From positions 1 to 10,548 of the forward strand of contig VXIS01000635.1 in assembly GCA_008704415.1 (NCBI GenBank): 10,548 bases of DNA, in the 5' to 3' direction. The position numbers and the translations under genes are program-made. Within the stretch, counting starts at the first letter, position 1, and each line of letters starts with the position of its first letter. Of the stretch, positions 7,443-10,548 are shown one piece after another. Under the pieces are notes generated by a model. That model saw only the letters and a list, made by a program, of their open reading frames with translations, did not search any database and was not told the origin of the DNA. This DNA is from Sphaerosporella brunnea. Lineage: Eukaryota > Ascomycota > Pezizomycetes > Pezizales > Pyronemataceae.

Positions 7443-7661
7443 TGGTGCAGGCAGGCTATAAACCTGGTCGCTGGAGATGGACGACCACAATCAATGCCAG
7501 TATCCCCGCGTCCGAACTCAGAGCAAAACAAACGTTCAGCACCAAAGGCAGATGCGCTCTACAACCCAACGTTTTCCATCCCACTGTTTCTGCACTTGCA
7601 TGCTGCTTATTTTCCGATGAAAATATCCTTGCGACGACTATGTTTATCGCTGCCTGCACCA
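7443..7661. mobile_element. 219-bp MITE with TA target duplication
   Basis: The left end TGGTGCAGGCAGGCTATAAA and the complement of the right end TGGTGCAGGCAGCGATAAAC form terminal inverted repeats of about 27 bp, which stay alignable to TGGTCG/TAGTCG. TA lies on both sides (7441-7442 and 7662-7663), the target site of the Tc1/mariner superfamily. The interior has no transposase. The same terminus and part of the adjoining interior occur at the end of the DDE element at 6381, so this is probably a non-autonomous derivative or relative of that element. Short frames within it are not considered genes. Confidence 0.8.
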
Positions 7662-7663
7662 TA

Positions 7664-7863
7664 CTACAAAATTTCGATGTCGGAGTCTGAGTCATTCCAG
7701 AGATTAACAACCTTCCGGCGTCGTCTTTCATATCCGTCTATCCAAGCCTGCTCCTGAGTATCCGCGCACACAAATCAATTGGATTAGCCTGAAATGCGCC
7801 CGGCGGCGGCAATTTGCCAGCAACGCGAGCTTCCTCGAAGGCTGCCTCCAAATCCGGGGTCTC
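7664..7863 (-). pseudogene. Unrecognised coding-like relic beside the MITE
   Basis: On the minus strand, one frame opens after a stop at 7864-7866 with DLEAAFEEARVAGKLPPPGAF and QANPIDL. After a frameshift near 7770, another frame continues CADTQEQAWIDGYERRRRK and VVNLWNDSDSDIEIL and stops at 7664-7666. The composition (alternating acidic and basic residues, few rare residues) looks like the C-terminal tail of a real protein, possibly from a mobile element. I cannot assign it to a family. The stop codon lies directly at the MITE's TA target, but the stop would exist without the insertion too. No start codon is visible, and the fragment is short. Confidence 0.35.
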
Positions 7864-7866
7864 CTA

Positions 7867-8526
7867 AGTCTGTTAGGGCTCCTCATATGCTGAACCCCGT
7901 TCTTTGAGGTCGATAATACGTGCTTTGTTTGTATGGGCAGTTAGACTGCAAGCTAGTGGGTTGAAGCAGCGCCGAGTGACCGGACGGGATGCCGGAGGTG
8001 GAGCGGGGGGAGTTTTTTTGGCCGGCTCCCTCTAAAGGGACCCCTTTCCGCGCCTCGAGGCCCTCCAGACCTCCAGCATACACCTCGTCTTCACCTCGCT
8101 TTTCTTTTACCCACCCACCACAACCGCCTGGATCATCTCCCTGTAGCTCTGCCGACGGGCGAGGCTGGGAGGAGTTCAGCCCGGCAGCCTGAGGCTCCCG
8201 GTCCGGGTCGAGGGCTGGCTTAGGCCTCCCGATGCTCGGCCTCCGGACTCAGCTCTGCCGGGCTAGGGGCAACCTTCACAGATGCGTGATTCAGGTTTAG
8301 GTGGGATGTTTTTCTGTTTTGTTTCTTTCCTATGGTAGATCTGTTTTCTTGTGGTTTCTCCTTTTTATGTACGGTTATTCTGTCTCTTAAGGCTGCCCGA
8401 CTCGCCGCTGCGAAGAATAGACTAGCCTCTGCTCGCGCCCATACTGCAATTGGGCCGGAGCAGTAGACCGAGGTGGGTTCTTGGCATTTTTCAGCATTTG
8501 CCTTAGTGCTTCCTCTCGAGCAGTCC
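7867..8526. other. Gene-free interval
   Basis: Contains a G+C-rich stretch at about 8150-8265 with an inverted pair AGCCCGGCAG (about 8178-8187) and CTGCCGGGCT (about 8254-8263). Reading frames exist on both strands, the longest on the minus strand from 8615 to 8220, with a lysine-rich tail and no domain that I recognise. Because a competing plus-strand frame at 8527-8776 looks more protein-like, I do not call the minus frame a gene. Confidence 0.35.
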
Positions 8527-8776
8527 TCTTTGGAGGAGGATAGATAATATTGGGAATTCGATAAGTGGCCAATATATATGAGTTTTCCCGATAGCAAGCC
8601 TGACATCAAAGGCAACGTTCAATCCATACAAACCAAACGACGAACAAGGACGCCTACTACTCAACGGATTTTTCGATATCTCCACTGGCTTTGCTGCAAG
8701 AATACCGGTAGCAATTTCTGTCTCAAAATTAATGCGAAAGCGACCTTGTCAGTTTGGTGGGCACGCGTGGGAACAG
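8527..8776 (+). pseudogene. Unrecognised coding-like relic, no start codon
   Basis: A plus-strand frame reads WRRIDNIGNSISGQYI, then a TGA at 8579-8581, then FNPYKPNDEQGRLLLNGFFD, ISTGFAARIPVAISVSKLMR and RPCQFGGHAWEQ. From 8582 it stays open for 104 codons to TAA at 8894-8896. The last part of that run is the GCTCGG repeat (8777-8812), which probably truncates the original sequence. Amino-acid composition is balanced and looks like a folded protein. There is no upstream ATG, so it would be an internal exon or a fragment of a mobile-element protein. I do not recognise the family. A 60-residue frame on the opposite strand is the alternative. Confidence 0.3.
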
Positions 8777-8812
8777 GCTCGAGCCGGCTCGGCTTATGTC
8801 CGTCCATCACTA
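8777..8812 (+). repeat. Solo end of the GCTCGG repeat family
   Basis: GCTCGAGCCGGCTCGGCTTA followed by TGTCC-GTCCATCACTA closely matches 5632-5664 and resembles 4279-4308 and 3938-3955. It shows that this family is dispersed outside the telomeric composite element. The shared 3' words TTATGTCC and CCATCACTA may mark an element boundary. Confidence 0.55.
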
Positions 8813-8860
8813 AACATGATGCTCTTTATCGGGCCAGCGTCCCAAGCTTGCAACTTCACT

Positions 8861-8902
8861 ATCTACTTAGATAGGGCAACGTTCGCCCCAATCTAAGTAG
8901 AT
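8861..8902. repeat. 17-bp inverted repeat with AACGTT-containing loop
   Basis: ATCTACTTAGATAGGGC (8861-8877) pairs with GCCCCAATCTAAGTAGAT (8885-8902) with one small mismatch or bulge. The 7-base loop AACGTTC itself contains the palindrome AACGTT. It sits about 50 bases before the satellite array at 8953 and could mark its border or be the remnant of a small element. Confidence 0.6.
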
Positions 8903-8952
8903 CGCGGCATGCTGGATTGCCGCACGGCGCTAGCGGCATCTCTTTCTGCATT

Positions 8953-9915
8953 CTCGAAAGCCTCTGTTCTTCTTGAACCTGTACACCCGGCGATCCAGAA
9001 GTCCAGATACTGTGAGATTGCAGCCAGGAGATGTAAGGGACGAGGAACCAACACCCGAGTGCGCTCTCGAAAGCCTCTTTTCTTCTTGAACCTGTACGCC
9101 AGGCGATCCAGAAGTCCAGATTACTGTGAGATTGCAGCCAGGAGATGTAAGGGACGAGGAACCGACACCCGAGTGCGCTCTCGAAAGCTTCTTTTCTTCT
9201 CGAACCTGTACGCCAGGCGATCCAGAAGTCCAGATTACTGTGAGATTGCAGCCAGGAGATGTAAGGGACGAGGAACTGACACCCGAGTGCGCTCTCGAAA
9301 GATTCTTTTCTTCTCGAACCTGTACGCCAGGCGATCCAGAAGTCCAGACACTGTGAGATTGCAGGCAGGGGCTGTAATGTATAGGACGAGGAACTGAGAC
9401 CCCAATGCGCTCGCGAAAGCCTCTGTTCTTCTTGAACCTGTACGCCAGGCGATCCAGAAGTGCGGATACTGTGAGATTGCAGGAAGGGGCTGTAATGTAT
9501 GGGACGAGGAACCGACACCCGAGTGCGCTCTCAAAAGCCTCTGTTCTTGAACCTGTACGCCAGGCGATCCAGAAGTCCAGATTACTGTGAGATTGCAGCC
9601 AGGAGATGTAAGGGACGAGGAACCGACACCCGAGTGCGCTCTCGAAAGCTTCTTTTCTTCTCGAACCTGTACGCCAGGCGATCCAGAAGTCCAGATTACT
9701 GTGAGATTGCAGCCAGGAGATGTAAGGGACGAGGAACTGACACCCGAGTGCGCTCTCGAAAGATTCTTTTCTTCTCGAACCTGTACGCCAGGCGATCCAG
9801 AAGTCCAGACACTGTGAGATTGCAGGCAGGGGCTGTAATGTATAGGACGAGGAACCGAGACCCCAATGCGCTCGCGAAAGCCTCTGTTCTTCTTGAACCT
9901 GTACGCCAGGCGGTC
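8953..9915 (+). repeat. 114-bp satellite, nine copies with higher-order structure
   Basis: Units begin near CTCGAAAG at 8953, 9066, 9180, 9294, 9412, 9530, 9641, 9755 and 9873, with spacings of 113, 114, 114, 118, 118, 111, 114 and 118; the last copy is partial. Each contains CTGTACGCCAGGCGATCCAG and AGATTGCAG blocks. Two subtypes exist: GCCAGGAGATGTAAGGGACG (114-bp units) and GGCTGTAATGTATxGGACG (118-bp units). Copies at 9180-9411 recur at 9641-9872, an offset of 461 bases. Long frames on both strands (for example ARRSRSPDYCEIAARRCKGR repeated) exist only because the unit lacks stops. Unit lengths not divisible by three argue against coding. Confidence 0.92.
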
Positions 9916-9937
9916 CATGTTACACCCACCTCCCACA

Positions 9938-9953
9938 GTACCATTTCTGGTAC
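9938..9953. repeat. Hairpin GTACCA-TTTC-TGGTAC
   Basis: A 6-bp perfect stem with a 4-base loop, 23 bases after the satellite ends. It is the first of a run of hairpins in the interval up to 10416. Confidence 0.5.
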
Positions 9954-10010
9954 CCCCTTACGAGTTATGCCTACATTACCTTAAGGGTTACATAACGGTT
10001 TATTGACGGT

Positions 10011-10043
10011 GATGATTATCAACAGTGAGGCTGTATAATCATC
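10011..10043. repeat. Two-stem hairpin GATGATTAT...ATAATCATC
   Basis: Outer perfect 9-bp stem (10011-10019 with 10035-10043), a CA bulge, an inner ACAG/CTGT stem, and a TGAGG loop. There is no adjacent gene to suggest a terminator. It belongs to the hairpin-rich stretch. Confidence 0.55.
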
Positions 10044-10110
10044 TATAAGTCCACTCTATTAGGTAGTGTCCTAAGAGTTACAAGACTTACGTCATAATGG
10101 CGATGGTGAA

Positions 10111-10164
10111 GTTAGTTGCCGGTTCCCATAGAAAAATAGTTTTTTCCAGGGTACAAAATAACTC
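10111..10164 (+). repeat. 54-bp direct repeat, copy 1
   Basis: Runs from GTTAGTTGCCGGTTCCC to GGGTACAAAATAACTC and is identical over all 54 bases to 10263-10316. The unit can fold on itself: GAAAAA-TAG-TTTTTTC in the centre, CCC/GGG outside it, and GTTA/TAAC at the ends. The flanks of the two copies differ, so the repeated unit has sharp borders. Confidence 0.9.
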
Positions 10165-10185
10165 CCCATTCGTGCGCATACAAAT

Positions 10186-10237
10186 GAATAATGACAACTG
10201 TGTTGGTCTAACACCTTGCAGTTGTCACAGGTTATTC
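10186..10237. repeat. Three-tier hairpin between the two 54-bp repeats
   Basis: GAATAA (10186-10191) pairs with TTATTC (10232-10237), TGACAACTG (10192-10200) with CAGTTGTCA (10219-10227), and an inner GTGTT (10200-10204) with AACAC (10210-10214). The small asymmetric loops are CCTTG and CAGG. It is not a tRNA: no matching arm lengths or anticodon geometry are seen. It occupies about half of the 98-base interval between the repeats. Confidence 0.6.
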
Positions 10238-10262
10238 ACCGTGAGTTATATGGCAAAAAGTG

Positions 10263-10316
10263 GTTAGTTGCCGGTTCCCATAGAAAAATAGTTTTTTCCA
10301 GGGTACAAAATAACTC
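10263..10316 (+). repeat. 54-bp direct repeat, copy 2
   Basis: Second identical copy of 10111-10164, 98 bases downstream of the end of copy 1. Identity over 54 bases in an otherwise decayed region suggests a recent duplication or an actively copied small element. Confidence 0.9.
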
Positions 10317-10548
10317 ACATCACGTTGCGCCCGACCGTTATACCGGAACGTACCCGGTGGGTATATGAGGGGAGCACCTGTGACAAGACTTGATAAGTAC
10401 CAAAGTCACTTTGGTAATTGGTCATCACGTCATAGCTACTGCGGCACTTCAATAGGGCATTCTAGGCATCAAAGCTTACGCGTTCAATCACGCAATAGCT
10501 GCAGAAGAGTGTCCGAGTTGGAGTGGGGGTTATCTATAATCCCTGGCT
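10317..10548. other. Gene-free terminal stretch with a 19-bp odd palindrome
   Basis: No coding frame is supported. TACCAAAGT-C-ACTTTGGTA at 10398-10416 is a perfect 9-bp inverted repeat around one base. Nothing else is recognised before the window ends. Confidence 0.5.

Noticed and set aside
8220..8615. A 131-residue minus-strand frame with a lysine-rich tail
   Set aside because: No recognisable domain, frames open on both strands here, and the plus-strand frame looks more protein-like.
9235..9936. A 233-residue repeat protein on the minus strand, and similar frames on both strands of the satellite
   Set aside because: They arise from a stop-free satellite unit, appear on both strands, and unit lengths of 111-118 bases do not keep a constant frame.
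10186..10237. Possible structured RNA or tRNA-like fold
   Set aside because: Stem lengths and loops do not fit a tRNA, and there is no other evidence for transcription; it is kept only as a hairpin.
1..10548. CRISPR array, plasmid origin, rRNA, or a defence or biosynthetic gene cluster
   Set aside because: No spaced identical repeats of CRISPR type, no rRNA sequence that I recognise, and no intact genes of any such system on either strand.

Overview
The window reads as a chromosome end of a filamentous fungus. The evidence is TTAGGG/CCCTAA telomeric repeats, a relic of a fungal-type tyrosine recombinase (HSFRKGAATW motif), and a relic of a fungal-type DDE transposase (HCELNWIE motif). No intact gene was found. 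The species cannot be named from what is visible.

Layout: positions 1-2981 and 3505-6362 are reverse complements of each other over about 2.9 kb. Between them lie a noisy TTAGGG tract (2982-3212), a 72-base non-telomeric spacer (3213-3284) and a cleaner CCCTAA tract (3285-3504). This looks like a head-to-head telomere fusion. However, the two arms differ mostly by one-base insertions and deletions, and the spacer looks like a hairpin sequencing adapter (ATCTCTCTCT-type end, GAGAAGGAT-type end). My preferred reading is that the true chromosome end is near 3285, with the chromosome running rightward to 10548, and that 1-3284 is the second pass of an unsplit fold-back long read. A biological fusion or inverted duplication is the alternative.

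Subtelomere proper (3285-6383): directly next to the telomere is a composite repeat with terminal inverted repeats of about 330-365 bp (3505-3870 and 5074-5400). It encloses two direct copies of a GCTCGG-rich repeat of about 135 bp, a minisatellite, and a 5'-truncated, frameshifted, stop-containing tyrosine recombinase (4314-4864). Beyond it lies the C-terminal part of a Tc1/mariner-superfamily-like DDE transposase (5841-6239), whose element seems to end in a terminal inverted repeat at 6381 followed by TA.

Right part (6384-10548): mostly non-coding. It contains a 219-bp MITE (7443-7661) that shares its terminal repeat and some internal sequence with the DDE element, two unrecognised coding-like relics, a short GAGCTTTCG array, a roughly 114-bp satellite in nine copies with a higher-order period of about 461 bp (8953-9915), and a hairpin-rich stretch with two identical 54-bp repeats (about 9938-10416).

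The parts do not form a pathway. The window is a graveyard of transposons and satellites capped by a telomere. Nothing here supports a functional new system; the most consequential observation is the telomere-centred palindrome.
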